Positions 12,462 through 24,691 of a stretch of 64,000 nucleotides of DNA are shown here, one piece after another (positions within the stretch are counted from its first letter, which is position 1; each line of letters begins with the position of its first letter). The position numbers were made by a program, and so were the translations under genes. The notes beneath the pieces are model-generated. The model saw only the letters and a program-made list of their open reading frames with translations. It was not told where the DNA came from and did no database searches. The stretch lies in NCBI RefSeq assembly GCF_023278565.1, contig NC_064676.1, positions 6,944,001 to 7,008,000 of the forward strand. The letters run 5' to 3'. The stretch is from Colletotrichum lupini. Its lineage: Eukaryota; Ascomycota; Sordariomycetes; Glomerellales; Glomerellaceae.

Positions 12462-13815
12462 GTGGCATTGAGCGCGTTCAACGCGGTTTAGACGGCACTA
12501 GGCAAGAGATCGAACTTCTGAGCCTGGACCCATGGTTCTCGTCTCTCTGGACGCTGCAAGAAGCCTATCTCTGTCCTCAAACGGTGTTTATTTCCAGACA
12601 GGGAGAGCTCATGAGCCCTTCTGAGATTGACAACCCTGCCGAACGTCCCATGTTGTTGAGCGACTTCATCGACTACTGCGACCACATGATGACCATTGTG
12701 AACTCACACGAGAAAAAGCCGCAGACCATCGAGACGAACGATGAGTACCTGCTAGCACTGAAGCGCTCAATCGAGCGCAGCGGTATGACCGGCCTCCGAT
12801 CAAGTCTCCCAGTCACCTTACTTGGGGCTGCTCGCCATAGAACCACGACTCGCGCAACAGATCGTGTGTATGGGATCATGCAGATATTTGGGTTTCAGTT
12901 GGGAAAGTCGAGACCGGGCTGTGACCCGCACGTCGAATTCTCACTTGCAGAACTGGAGGATGAGCTCGGTCGAGAGCTGCTCATCCGGGAACCTATTATG
13001 AGCCAGATGCATATCTTTGAGATTCCTTCCCAGCCTGGGAAGAGATGGAGAATCTCTCAAGACTCTCAACCTACAAGGCGTCTAAATTATGGCGACGGCA
13101 AGTCAGTCTTTGATGCCATGTCGGTAAAGGCAAAGCTCTCGACCGTCACTCTCGAAGGCGTTAACTGGGGCCACTTCAGCGGCAAGATCTGCAAATTTAG
13201 CAAGCTGGTCGAAATTTGGAATACCAAAGCGGGATGGAGAGGCGGAAACATTGACCTGGATGGCCCAGAACAATGGACCGCTGTCCATGGCCCTGAACTT
13301 GCGCGCAAAGAAGCGATTGCTTTCAGTCAACAGCACCCAGACGCAGTTCTCTTACTTCTGGGCCTCGCAGAGATTAAAGCACCTCCCAACGACTGGAGCA
13401 TGCCAGTAGGTCTCTTGCTTGTTCCCTTCAGTGGCCAGTCCGGGATCTCGGAAACTTTGCATGTTTGGCTACGAGCTGGTATCTGTCAATGGTGGACAAG
13501 CACCGATCCGAATCACAGTCCTGAAGTAGTGAGAACCTTGCAAGGTGAATCGGAAGAATGGACCTCAAGTGCTGGCGCTTTTGGATAATCGGAGATGAGA
13601 GAAGAGGTTGCAATTTCAGTGACCAAAGAGTTCGGCTCTTTGGTTCTCTCAATGTGCCGTCATGCATGACTGAATTCCTATTAGAAGTGGATAATTTAGG
13701 CGCATATGCCGTCCATGTAGAGATGTTTGAATGTATTTACAACTTCTTTCGCTTGAAAGTATATGCAAAGCCGCAGAAACAAGTCATCGACAGCTACAAT
13801 TTGAATGGTGAACCG

Positions 13816-14792
13816 CTACTCAGCCTTCTGTGCCGGGATATTGAGAGTGCTGAAATTCCAAGTCTTGCCGCCGTCGGGAGATGACATGTCGCCGCCAGTA
13901 GCCCCATGATCCCAGCCCCCGGTGTGCCCAAAGCTTTCATCAGCTTGGGTAAGGACAATAGAGACATCTTCCCAGCCTATTTCATCGTCAGTTGTCAATC
14001 CTCTTGCGGAAGGCTTGATTTACTTACTATGCGCAGGGTGCTCGGCGCAGCCACCAGACGCGCACTCGATAGAAATATAAAAGATGTTTCCTTTCTGTCC
14101 TTTGCCTTCAAAGACTCTGTCAGTTTTGTTACAACAAACAATAGACAGCAAGTGAAAATGCACTTACTGGTTGAGACGGAGGAAGCGAGTTTGTTATCAA
14201 TGTAGACATCTTGGTCCCAGAGATTCGTTGCCGAGTTCAACTTGTCTGCCGATTTCTTCAGTCACCACATCACCTAGCAACCAGCTGGACTAACTTACAG
14301 TGCGTCCTAATTGTGGATCCAGGAGAGGCAGTGACAGGGTCACCAACGGTCGGATTTGAGCCTGTCGCGGTGTCATGTCAGACGGGGTCTTTGGGTGTTT
14401 CAACTCGATTCTTGCAGGCCGAGTCACTTACCGACCAGGGTGTACGCAAAGTTGCACCAACTCTTTCCTGCGTCGTTACAGTATGATCTTTGCAACACGA
14501 TTAGTAAATTATCTTGAGAAGGCTTGAAGGCAGGCCGTCTTTCTTCTTACCCACTAGGAGAGTTAGAGGTTACGCCTTGCAGGAACGATGCCTGGTTCTC
14601 CATCATGATGGCACTCCATATGGCGACGTCTCCCGAGACAGAGCTAGGTAGCTTGGGAAGAACGAGAGTGGCACTGGCCTCCTAGATGTAGGCTGCGCCA
14701 TTGGTGAAGAGGGAAACGATGTCGGAGTTCGCCTGGGTTAGACCCAGAAGTATGGCGAGGACGCCTCCAATAGCTGTGTTGGTGCCCTTCAT
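13816..14792 (-). pseudogene. Six-exon secreted protein gene with one in-frame TAG
   Basis: Exons on the minus strand are 14792-14551, 14487-14432, 14361-14299, 14245-14168, 14105-14028 and 13976-13816. The five introns are 51-70 bp, all with GTAAGN donors and AG acceptors, and all phases agree. The spliced frame is 226 codons. Residues 1-21 form a clear signal peptide (MKGTNTAIGGVLAILLGLTQA). The mature part has PGSTIRTHYKLNSATNLWDQ, STSKGQKGNIFYISIECASGG and WEDVSIVL...SFGHTGGWDHGATGG. I recognise this only as a fungal extracellular protein with a probable beta-sandwich fold; an eqolisin- or lectin-like fold is a guess. Codon 37 is TAG (14684-14682), 16 residues after the signal peptide. 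CAG to TAG is a CpA to TpA change, as RIP makes. Everything else looks functional, so inactivation appears recent; a sequencing error or readthrough cannot be excluded. Confidence 0.75.
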
Positions 14793-15909
14793 AGTTACGA
14801 ATTGAGCTCAAATGAATACCAGAAAGGTTCAAAGGTGAATTCTGTTTCGTCTCTGCGCAATGTACTAGACAAGAAATGGTAGTAGGATAGAGTTCAACAG
14901 CTTTATAGAAACGAAGCTGAGTCCCCTGAGAGACGATGAACCCCTGAGAGCCGGCCGGGGGCTGGCACATGATGTTGGGACGAACATATTCAGATGAAAA
15001 GTTCTATTCGGAACTACACCTAGGATGGGTCGCCTAGCAGTCTCCTGGAGCATGGACCATATGTCTCCGAAGGGCGTTGTTTCCAAAGTCCTTTTGAGAG
15101 TGACATTGTAATTATTCCGTCCGATATATGACCTTAGGTGGGGTTGGAAGACAAAGATTAATCTATGCATATCGTTAGCGCGTTTCTCAGATTGAGTGCA
15201 ATGATGCCGGTACCCGGAGGAGCCCGCTTTTCTTACACCATTAATTATTCCTGCACGCACTTTAATCCTCTTCCCGAAAAGTTTGGAGGCAAGTCTCGCC
15301 GACGCACCAGTTCCAGCTACTGAGGCTCGGCTTACATTGAAAACCTTACGGCGGAACACCACGACCTTCTCACTCTCTTGTTCTTGCTTGTTCTTCAGCG
15401 CTATGATAAAACTGGGTTACCTTTCAGAGCGGTGATCCTGGCAAAGTTCAAAAGTCAGATGTTGTCGCTTCTCCCTGGCCATGTAGCGTCTAGGTCAAGT
15501 AGGTTCCAGTCAGCTTTCAATTTGATGTCGTCATCCACCGAGGCGGATTCCCCTGATTGATTAGCAAGCAACCCAGACGATTCTGTGAGAATCAAGGCTT
15601 CCATATGAGACGCCTCGTCTTGTTGCGCAAGATAGTGCAAGGCGTTTTGCGCCGGTGGCTGGCAACGACCTGCGATAGATACGAATCATGTTGTGTCAAC
15701 ATATATCAGAGTGCCTGAAGACCCTGGATGAAATTCAGCGCTAGGAGCGAGATTGAGATGTTACTGGCCGAAGATTTCCAGCTCGTCGCGCTATGTCCGT
15801 TAGTCGCATGCAAGTTCCCGGCTGGGCGCGCCATCGGACAACGCTTGGGATGCCTCATGGTTCGCCTAAGTAACTGGAGGGGCACATAAATCCCCAACAA
15901 TTGGCACAA
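14793..15909. other. Intergenic, no supported gene
   Basis: GC-balanced unique sequence between the divergently oriented secreted-protein gene and the 511-aa membrane-protein gene. A 165-codon minus-strand open frame (14865-15362) shows no recognisable domain and no supporting splice structure, so I do not call it. The stretch should hold both promoters. Confidence 0.5.
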
Positions 15910-17528
15910 ATGAAACATTCGGCAATCTTGCGCAACGAGATACCCCTCTGTAACGTTGATACAATGGTCGAGGCGGTAGTCAATCCTCTCCCGGTTCTGC
16001 TGGGTTGGGATAGCGCCAAATCATGCTTTCGCACCAGCGCCCATGAAAGCGATGTTGAGGCAAATCGCCAATCTTTTCCCTTTCTTTACGATGACTTAGA
16101 CCAGCCTGAAATCCTCAAAACCTCCACGGAGGCTCTGCAGCGTAGTGCCAAAGTAGCTATTCAGCAATACTACCAGTTGGAGTACGAGCTTGACCCCCTC
16201 TCCTCGCTGAAGCTCTTGGGTCACTGGAATGAACCTTGGTTTACGCCAGGGGTAAACTCCGCTTTTGTAGTCCTCGCAGCACACAGCCCTGAGCTTGTAG
16301 TTCGACTCCATGTTCTGCTCAAAGAGCTTACGACTTTAAAGGACGTTGACGAGAACTTTCCAAAATTCGAGATGTATAGCTTATACCCGAACGGGAATCA
16401 AGCACTGGGCCTACTGCAGGGGCAGACGCTGCTCACCTATCCCAACAGAGGGGTCTGGAACAAGGTGTTTGGGGCCTGGAGAAATGGCACACTCTCTGAG
16501 CTACGCGATAGGGTTGCAGCGTTTGAGTCGGCGCTTCAATGGCCGCGAGAGAGCTGGACGGTGCTCCAAAGCTTGATCGAAAGTCTCCAAAAAGAAGTTT
16601 CCCTTGGAGTCATGGAGAAGCTGCGCGTGAGTGTCGATGCGACATTTGACTTCTTTGATGGCAATGTCCAGGAGTGCCGGAATGCCATTACGACCTTGGA
16701 AGAAGAGGAGCAAGGTGAGTGATGGAACATGATATTCGGAGCTCATGTTGTTTCCTTTGGACATACCTAGGACCTCCCAGGCTAACTGAGCATACAGCAA
16801 AACTCTCACTCGTACCCGAACCGGGAATATTCAAGACTCCTTCCATGTCTTCGGCTATTGAGGTCGTTTCGATTGACATGACCAAACTTCGGCCACGGAC
16901 AGGACAGTCAAAAGGGCCCGGCCCAAAGAAGCTGCAAAAGAGACCCCCTCAGATGAAAAGTGGAGGCAAAACTATGGCAACAAGGAATCGATCGAACCTG
17001 AAGGAGCCCAAGCTCTGGCGCACTCTCTGCCTTTCTCTCGTTACTTGGCTTGTGGTGGTGTCACTGCCATTCACAGTGCTGTCAACATTCCTATGCGAGG
17101 CCCCAGACGGCGTTCCTATGTACGACAGCAACTTCCACTCAACACTGAGCCAACAACTATTAGGGTTCGGCGGGCTCTATGCCATTGTAAAGCCTCAACT
17201 TATGCAATGGGTCGCTGCACTCGGTTGGTTCAAAGAAGAAGGCAAGAAACCCCCGAAGGGCATAGAGACAAAATGGCCCATCACTTTCAACTGTTTGGTC
17301 AGCCTGGCCTTCGTCACTCTATTGGCTAGCGCGCCCGTCTATCCGTATTATCCCCAGTCTAGTATCCCGCTCGGGGCTGTCGCGGCGATCTGCGCCAATC
17401 TTGCGACATTACTCATTATTGAAGATACTGGGAGCCAGATTGTGGAGCAGGTGTACAAGATTGAGGAGCAGTATGATGAGATCTCAGAACTGAATCATGA
17501 GCTTCAGGATCTGCGCGGAAGAGCCTGA
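15910..17528 (+). CDS. Membrane protein of unknown function, 511 aa, two exons
   Basis: Exon 1 is 15910-16714 and exon 2 is 16798-17528. The 83-bp intron has GTGAGT, a GCTAAC branch site and CAG, and the joint keeps frame (phase 1). The start is the first ATG of the open frame. Residues 1-268 are soluble and mostly helical, with acidic ends (TTLEEEEQ). A basic, proline-rich linker (about 299-330) follows. Hydrophobic segments lie at about 342-366, 389-409, 429-450 and 458-476. A heptad-like acidic tail at 480-508 (QIVEQVYKIEEQYDEISELNHELQDLR) suggests a coiled coil. I do not recognise the family. Its neighbours are a broken secreted-protein gene and a broken HET gene; this one has no obvious lesion. 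A role in membrane-associated oligomerisation is only a guess from architecture. Confidence 0.75.
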
Positions 17529-18337
17529 AGAGTAATTGGGGCGAAAGTTTAGGCGAGGTAGCGGCAGGCCTGAGTTGCTCATTGCATCGAAGTCTAGTCA
17601 AGTGCGAATACCTAGATACCTTAGATCCTGAAATTGACGATATGGTGCATCTGCGGCTTTGACTGTTGGCCCCTTCATCCTCTCTGCCACACGACTCACC
17701 ACCCTCGCTAGCTTTCATATTGAGGTGCACCGCATACAACACCCCATCCTCTTTAATTGCCTCAAGTTATGCAAGTCCCACAATGTCAATGCGAATGAAA
17801 CTTCTTGCCACACTGATTTTCACGTCAATCCGCAGTGCTGAACCATTTGAAAACGATGGCGGAACCAGCTCTAAGCTGTCCTGGCCAACTTCTCCCATTC
17901 CGCAGTTCCGCCCTCGACTTAGGGAGCAGAACCCCGAGCGAGAACCATGAACCAATCAGTGGTCTCAATTCCATAGCTTTCTCATACGATGCCAATAGCC
18001 GTTCCCCGCAGTCGGCTTGCCGCTGGGATCCTTCTTCCCCGCAGGAACCTCCCGGGTGGCTGCAGCTCGCCTCCTCGTCCGAGCCCATCCTCGTCGGCAT
18101 AGGAAGGCTAGGAGCGGTTCTCCTACGCCTTTCGCGTGTCAAGCAGACCCCTCGAGCAAGCGGAATTGTCATGCTTACACGCGTGTGATGTATGAGCCAC
18201 AAGATCAGTGAAATAAGACCGAGCCCGAGTCCAGACGTGTTTGTTGGACTGGCCTTCTTCCACCTTGAAGGTCCCCAGTGAATCTCAAGATACCAACTAT
18301 CAGTACCTGACGTGTTATTCAACATTGAACAATCAAG
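17529..18337. other. Intergenic, upstream region of the maleylacetoacetate isomerase gene
   Basis: Unique GC-balanced sequence. Overlapping open frames on both strands (for example 17825-18325 minus, 166 codons) show no domain signature or splice support. The 3' part should contain the promoter and leader of the isomerase gene. Confidence 0.5.
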
Positions 18338-19003
18338 ATGTCCGAAGCAGACTACATCCTCTACTCCTACTTCCGCTCCTCCTGCTCAGCCCGCCTCCGC
18401 ATCGCCCTGAACCTCAAATCCATCTCCTACACCACGATCCCAACCAACCTCCTCAAAGACGAACACTTATCCGACACCCACCGCGCCCTCAACCCCTCCG
18501 CCAGCGTGCCCCTCCTCATCAACAGGTCTGACGCAGACTTCAAAGTAACTCAATCCGTCGCGGCCCTCGAGTACCTCGAAGAAGCCCACCCCTCGACCAC
18601 GCCCCTCCTCCCCAAGGATGCAAAGACGCGCGCCGTGGTCCGGAGCCTGGTCAACATCGTCGCCTGCGACATCCAGCCCGTGACGAATATGCGGATCATG
18701 AGGCGGATCAGGGCCATGGGCGGAAATGCGGAACAGTGGAACCGCGAGTTGATGTCGGATGGGTTTGCGGCGTATGAAGCTGTTGCGAAGGAGTGGGCGG
18801 GGAGGTGCTCTGTCGGTGATGAGATTTCGTTGGCGGATGTGTGTTTGTTGCCTGCGTATTGGAATGCCGAGAGGTTTGGGGTTGATTTGAGCCCGTATCC
18901 GACTGTGAGGAAGATTGCGGAGGGGTTGAAGGAGAATCCGGCTGTTGTGAAGGCGCATTACTTTAATCAGCCTGATACTCCTGATGAATTGAGGGCCAAA
19001 TAA
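18338..19003 (+). CDS. maiA: Maleylacetoacetate isomerase (zeta-class glutathione S-transferase)
   Basis: This glutathione-dependent enzyme isomerises 4-maleylacetoacetate to 4-fumarylacetoacetate, the penultimate step of phenylalanine/tyrosine degradation. The 221-residue frame is uninterrupted and close to the family's usual length. Residues 14-24 (SSCSARLRIAL) are the zeta-class signature with the catalytic serine/cysteine region. NPSASVPLL (52-60) carries the cis-proline of the thioredoxin fold. QPVTN (113-117) and the C-terminal QPDTP.ELR are typical of MAAI. The next enzyme of the pathway, fumarylacetoacetase, lies on the opposite strand 16 kb away, with only transposon sequence between. 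The stop is 113 bp before the target duplication of that block, so the 3' flank may be shortened but the coding region is intact. Confidence 0.93.
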   Translation: MSEADYILYSYFRSSCSARLRIALNLKSISYTTIPTNLLKDEHLSDTHRALNPSASVPLLINRSDADFKVTQSVAALEYLEEAHPSTTPLLPKDAKTRAVVRSLVNIVACDIQPVTNMRIMRRIRAMGGNAEQWNRELMSDGFAAYEAVAKEWAGRCSVGDEISLADVCLLPAYWNAERFGVDLSPYPTVRKIAEGLKENPAVVKAHYFNQPDTPDELRAK

Positions 19004-19116
19004 GCTATAATCATAGGTCAATTGAAGTTAATAAGCAGTTGCAGCCAGATTTGCCTCGCCCATCTCATGATCAATCAGTGACTAAGATAACCAGATATGT
19101 TATAAAATAAAACTCG

Positions 19117-19121
19117 CATAC
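19117..19121. repeat. Target-site duplication CATAC (partner CATGC at 34908-34912)
   Basis: The 5 bp before the left LTR and the 5 bp after the right LTR differ by a single G/A transition, consistent with RIP reaching the edge of the element. Confidence 0.85.
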
Positions 19122-19303
19122 TATTATAATAGCTTTAACTATCCATAGCCTTACTACACGTTACGTAACCTCGGTTATATAATTACTAAGGCCTACTTCG
19201 CTCGTACCCTCTATATTAAAGCGAGCTTTATACTTATTTCTTATTTTTAATAAATTACCGTTCTTTTTATATACGTTCATACCCTTATAATAATTTTATA
19301 ATA
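19122..19303 (+). repeat. Left LTR of outer copia element
   Basis: This 182-bp repeat aligns without gaps to 34726-34907. Almost all differences are transitions; I noticed two transversions. Confidence 0.88.
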
Positions 19304-22300
19304 ATTATAAGCTTAGCTCTAACTTAGACCCTTATACTTTTATTAAAAAGTTATTTCTTAGGGACTACGTTTTATTATATCCTTTTTTATAATATTATTT
19401 AACCTCTATTACGTTTATTAAGCTTATTCCTAAATAAACTAACATTTTTTAAAAAGACTATTAATATTCCTAAATAAAAGCTTAATTATTAATAAGACTA
19501 GCTTAAGTAATACTTCGCTCTATAAATTAAGGCCCGGTTAAAAAACGTTTAGAACTTATTAAACCTAAATAACCTTATTTCTTTATTAAATCCGTTTTTT
19601 TTTATTAAATTTATTCTTTTAATTAAGGAGTATATTAAAATATAAAATACAATTTAAAATTAAGTATATAAGACGGCCTCGACTAAATACTAATAAAAAC
19701 TTAAAAAGTTTATTTAATAATAAACTAAATAACTAAAAAATAAGATTATAATCGAACTTTTTACTAAAAATAATTAAATTAAATAACTAGTTATTTTAAT
19801 AAAACTAAAGGTTATAATAGCGAATTAAGTACGTTTTAATAAAAAATATACTTTTTTTATTTAATAAACCGTATTTAAAACGATCTTTTATTTATAAAAA
19901 AAGAGATTATATAAATTAATAAATTACTAAATCTCCTTTATAATTACTTAAAAAATCTTAAAAAATATAAAAAAAGAACTTATTAATTCTTTAAACTACT
20001 CCCTTCGTATTATAATTGAAGTTCTTAAATAAAAATATATACCGAGCGACTCTAATTTACTTCTAATTATAAAAAAAGAATTTAATATAATTATAAATAG
20101 AGTAAACTCTAGTATTAGCTTATCGACCTAAATTAAAAACTTCTTCTCGGCCTATTATTAAGTAATATAACTTAAATTACTTAAAATCTAGGGGACCCTC
20201 GTTTTAAAAACCTTTTTTTATATAACTATATATCGCTTTATTTTAAACTAATTTAATTAAGAGCTTATTAAGATTATTAAATTAAAATTAAAAGGGGAAG
20301 CGATTTTTAATATAAAGTATTATACTAAGATTTTTAACGACTTTTTATATAAAAAAGTAGGATATAATAAGAATCGTAAACGAACCCTTATAATATTCGT
20401 AATATTAATAAGTTATTTAGATTTTCTTAAATAAAACGAAGTAATTCCTAACTCGTTTACTAATTACTCTTATAAAAGGACCTATTACTAAAAGCTAATA
20501 AACTATATAAAAATAGAGCTTATTTTAATAAATAAAACAAAGTTAAAATATATTTAGCTAGGTACTAATAACGCCTAAAAAATAATTTCTTATTTAAACT
20601 AAAAAAAGTATATTAACCTCTATACTAATCTCGCTTAAAAAAGCTAGATTTATATAAAACCCCCTTTTGAATAAAATAATAATAACCGAGGTTATTTTTA
20701 AAAAACGACTAAAACTAATAAACTAAGTAATAAAAAAAACTCTAAAAAACCTACCCCTTAAATATTATAATTATAATTATTAACGTCGGTCTACTCCCTA
20801 AACTAAGTATAAAAATAAATAAAAATAATAATTTTATTATTTTCTTTATCCCCTTTATTAACTTATACCTCCTTTTTAAAAGTATAGTTATAAATAACTA
20901 TAGTACCGTTTACTTTATTAATAACTAATCGCTTTTAAAGCCGGATTTTATTTAATAAAATAATAGCTTAGAGAATATAAATTCTAAGATAGCTTCTTAT
21001 TTTATTATTACTAAGGGAACGAGGATTATATATAATATTTTTATAAAACCAAAAGGGCTTAGAATAGAGCACTTTACTCTTTATAATATCGGTTTTATTA
21101 AAAAATTTTATATAAACGTTATATTAAGAGCTCTTTTTTAAAAAACTAGTATTTAGTACTTAGGTTTTAATTATACTTTTTAGTTTCATAATAAATCTAA
21201 GAACGTTATTATTAAATAGCTCGAGAAGAAAGTTAATTTAGTTTTTTTAAAATATAAGCCCTATTCGTTTTATTTTTTACTTAGAAATTAGTTTTTACTT
21301 ATTAATATAATTTTAATATATAACGCTTAGCGCTTACGTTCCTTATACTAATTAAAAAATAACTAATTAAATATAGCCTAGTTCTAGCATTTTAAATTTA
21401 AATATCTTATGCTAATAGTACTTAAAAAGCTCGTCTTAGCCGCTCGGGAAGTAAGGATTAAAAAACTAAGCTATTTAAAATACTAATACTTTATAACTAC
21501 TTATATAAAATAAGTTATTTTATAACGTATTTTAAAATAAGAAATAACCCGACCTTATTATAAAATCTCATAAAACTTCTTTAACTACTTACTAACTTAC
21601 GAACGAAATAAGTAATTAATACTAATTAGAAATAAGTATTTAAATAGGATCTTCGTCTTTTTACGAGTTATAAAGACTTATAATATAATATTTAAGGTCT
21701 TATACCTTTTTTAAAAATTAGTACGTACGTAAAAGGGCATAGCTATTTATAAAATCTAATAAAATATAAAACGTATAATAATTATAATTAATAGTAAAAC
21801 TCGTTTTTAAATATAAATATAAGAACTAAGAATAAACCTAGAAACTACTCTTTTATATATAAAAAAACCGAATAAAAGAGGGGAATAAGCTAGCTAGGAA
21901 ATTATTAATAAAGTGATTAATATAATATTAATAACTAGCTTACTAAACGAACTCTAAGTAAAAGCTATATTAGCTATAGCTTACTTATATAATATTAGCC
22001 CTAGGTAACGTACTAACTAGCTATTACTAATTTAAACTAAAAAAGTCTAGTTCGTTTACTATTTTAAATAATAATAACTAATAAATACGCTAAAGCTCGC
22101 CCGTAATTTATATCCTTATTAAGAATAGACGTATATATATAGCTATAAAACGTATCTTTTTAAGAAAGACCGTAAAAAAAGAATTAATAAAAAACGCTTT
22201 AAAATAAAATAAAGGGAATATATTAGGTACTTCGTAAGTTATATACTAAACGCCTATAACTTATATAAGATCTAGATCCTCTTACTTTTAAAAATTATTA

Positions 22301-24466
22301 TTACTTAAAATATAACGTTTAATAAAATAGCTTTTTATTTTAAAAATAATACTAAAACTGTAATTCGTTTACTTAAATCGAGGGCTATAATAAATAAAAT
22401 TTAATAACCGCTTATAATAATTAAACCTAAGCTCTAATTACTTAAAATTATAAAAAAAAAAGCCGTATTAATTAATAATAAAAAATAGCTATTATTACTT
22501 ATACTCGTTTTATAAAAAGTAAATAAAGCTATAAAAAAACCTAGTTCGTTTTTAAATAAATAAAATAAGTAGCTACTTACCCCTAAACTAACTTTAAATT
22601 TTAAAAATCTAGAGTTAAATACGAACCTTATTTAGTTAACTAAAGTTATAAATAAGGTTATAAAGAAAGTCGATCCTTTTATTAAAAAAAATAAAAACGT
22701 AATATATATATAAATAAAAATAGAGACTTCCTAAAGCTCTTATAAAGAGGATCTTTTTATTTAACTAGACCTTAACGAACCCCTTTAATAAAGAAGCCTA
22801 TACTAAAAAGTAAAAATAATAAACGACTTAGTTAATAACTCTAATATAATTAATATATATAGCCAAAAAAAGGACGGGTATATTAAATAAAACTAAAAAT
22901 TAAAAAACTAATTATTAAAAATATTTATTTAAGACCCGAGTTAATAAGAGCGACTCGGGTAGTACTCTTTTTATATTTAAATAAAAAAAGACTAGGACTC
23001 CTTTTTTAATACGTATATACTTAATTAATAAAAAATAGTTAATAAAATAACCTAGGGGTATCGGACGCTATATTACTACGTTTATACTATAATTAATAAA
23101 ATAAAGTACGTTTTACTAACCGTAGTTTAATTTAACTAAATCTACGCGGATTAATTAATTACCCCTCTAAAAAAAATGAAAAAATATTCTTAAAATATTA
23201 AAACTTTTAAAAAGTTAATTTATAAAAATAGTATAGTTGAAAATTTAAAAACTAAAAGAAATAAATACTTAAAAAGTAGTTAGTAAGGCGTCGGTTACCT
23301 CTAAGCTAATACCCTTTAAATAGGTATTTAATTATAAACTTAATAATAATAATTACCTTAATTATTATAAAACGAAAATCTATATTAAAGGGGACTTTTA
23401 AAAACGATACTCCTTAAAATAGATATATATAATAATACTAGTTATTAAGACGTTTAGGGTAGCTATAACTATTACTATTTAATTCGATTTAGAAATTTAT
23501 TAATATAATATTATAAACGCCTTTTTAAATATAATTAAAAAGCTAAGTAACCCCCTTATTATTTACGAGCTTCTAAACGGCTTTTATAAGCTAAGGATAT
23601 ATATTAAACTTAAACGGGCCCTATAGTACCCACGACGCTCCGCTATTATAATATAAAAAACTAATATTAATTTTTAAAAATCTAAGTTTCTTACCTATAA
23701 ATAAGGACTTATACTTATTTTAAAATTTTATTAAAAAAGTCTTAGTCCTCTTTTATATAAATAATATCCTCGTTTTTTATTATAAAAACTACGTTTATAA
23801 GGCTCATTAAGTAACCGAGGGACTTAAAAAAAATATAAAATAAAAAACTAAGGGCTAGTTTTATAATATCTTAAAATAAGGGTTATTTATAATTAACTAA
23901 ATAAGAAAATCTACTTAGCCTATGATTAATATTTTAAGAGGGTAACTAAAAAGTTTAATCTTATTAACTCTACTACTCCTATAATACCGTTACTAATAAT
24001 CTTAATTAAAAAGAACCTAAAAATTATGTCCCCGAGCGAAACTAAGTCTTTTTAAACAAAGGTCGGATTAATATTATATATAATAATTATAATTCGGCTT
24101 AATATTATTTTTATATACGCTCTACTCTCTTAGTTCTTAATAAACCCGTTTATTAATATTATTTTATTATAAATTAGGTTATATAATACCTTTTTTATAT
24201 ATAATACTTAGTAATATACTTTAGGATCTCGAGAGGTAGCTAGGTATTATTAATTATAAGCGACGCTTCGTTTATAAATAATAAAAAGACCTAAAAATCT
24301 TTATAAAGTTTTATAATCTTCCTTTTTAATAGCCTCGTTTAATAAAAAGTAGCTTATTAAAATATAATAACTACGTTAATTATAAAGGCCGAATTACTAA
24401 GCTTAAAATATATAGCTAAAAAAATACTTGTTTTTAAACGCTTTTTTAAAAATATCTTACTTAAGC

Positions 24467-24691
24467 TATTACGGTAGTGGGTATTAGGGCCCCTATGGGC
24501 CCCGTGGCTTAGCCTTAGGCTACGAGACTAAGCTCTTAGTAATTATATAATAAGCCGGACCGCTAGGCCTAAAGGGCTAGCTCGCTAGCTTCTACTTATT
24601 ATTCTATTTTTTCTTTTTTTACGTTAAGTTTTTAAATTAATTAAGTTAATATAGTAGCGTTCTAACCTATTTTAAGATCCCTTTTATAATA
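24467..24691 (+). repeat. 5' LTR of nested gypsy element
   Basis: This 225-bp LTR begins TATTACGG and ends TATAATA. It contains a GC-rich palindromic core (GGGCCCCTATGGGCCCC, then GCTTAGCCTTAGGCTACGAG) that has escaped AT conversion. Confidence 0.9.

Larger units (their letters stand above)
4884..13588 (+). pseudogene. HET-domain (heterokaryon incompatibility-type) gene interrupted by a copia retrotransposon
   Basis: HET-domain proteins trigger cell-death or incompatibility responses in fungi. The proposed start at 4884 gives an N-terminal part with the hallmark KYIAISYTWG, then a small intron (donor at 5178 or 5205, acceptor TAG ending 5248), then a second exon from 5249 with YVWLDVACIDQ and the alpha/beta core up to 5491. 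The copia element occupies 5492-12461. Coding resumes in the same frame at 12467 with DPWFSSLWTLQEAYL, the conserved end of the HET core, and continues to a stop at 13588. Without the insert and one target duplication the codons join exactly, giving roughly 560-570 residues. As it stands, translation runs into the LTR and ends there, so the gene is almost certainly inactive. The RIP-prone insert does not appear to have introduced stops into the HET exons. The start codon and first intron donor are uncertain. Confidence 0.85.

Noticed and set aside
13589..13815. Further HET exon after 13588
   Set aside because: A GTGAAT donor-like site exists near 13543, but I could not find a convincing continuation; the stop at 13588 is accepted.
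14865..15362. 165-codon minus-strand frame
   Set aside because: No recognisable domain, no splice support, and mixed codon use; likely chance.
17825..18325. 166-codon minus-strand frame upstream of maiA
   Set aside because: It overlaps the isomerase promoter, shows no domain, and has competing frames on the other strand.
18467..19021. 184-codon minus-strand frame
   Set aside because: Antisense shadow of maleylacetoacetate isomerase, rich in Arg/His/Pro as expected for such shadows.
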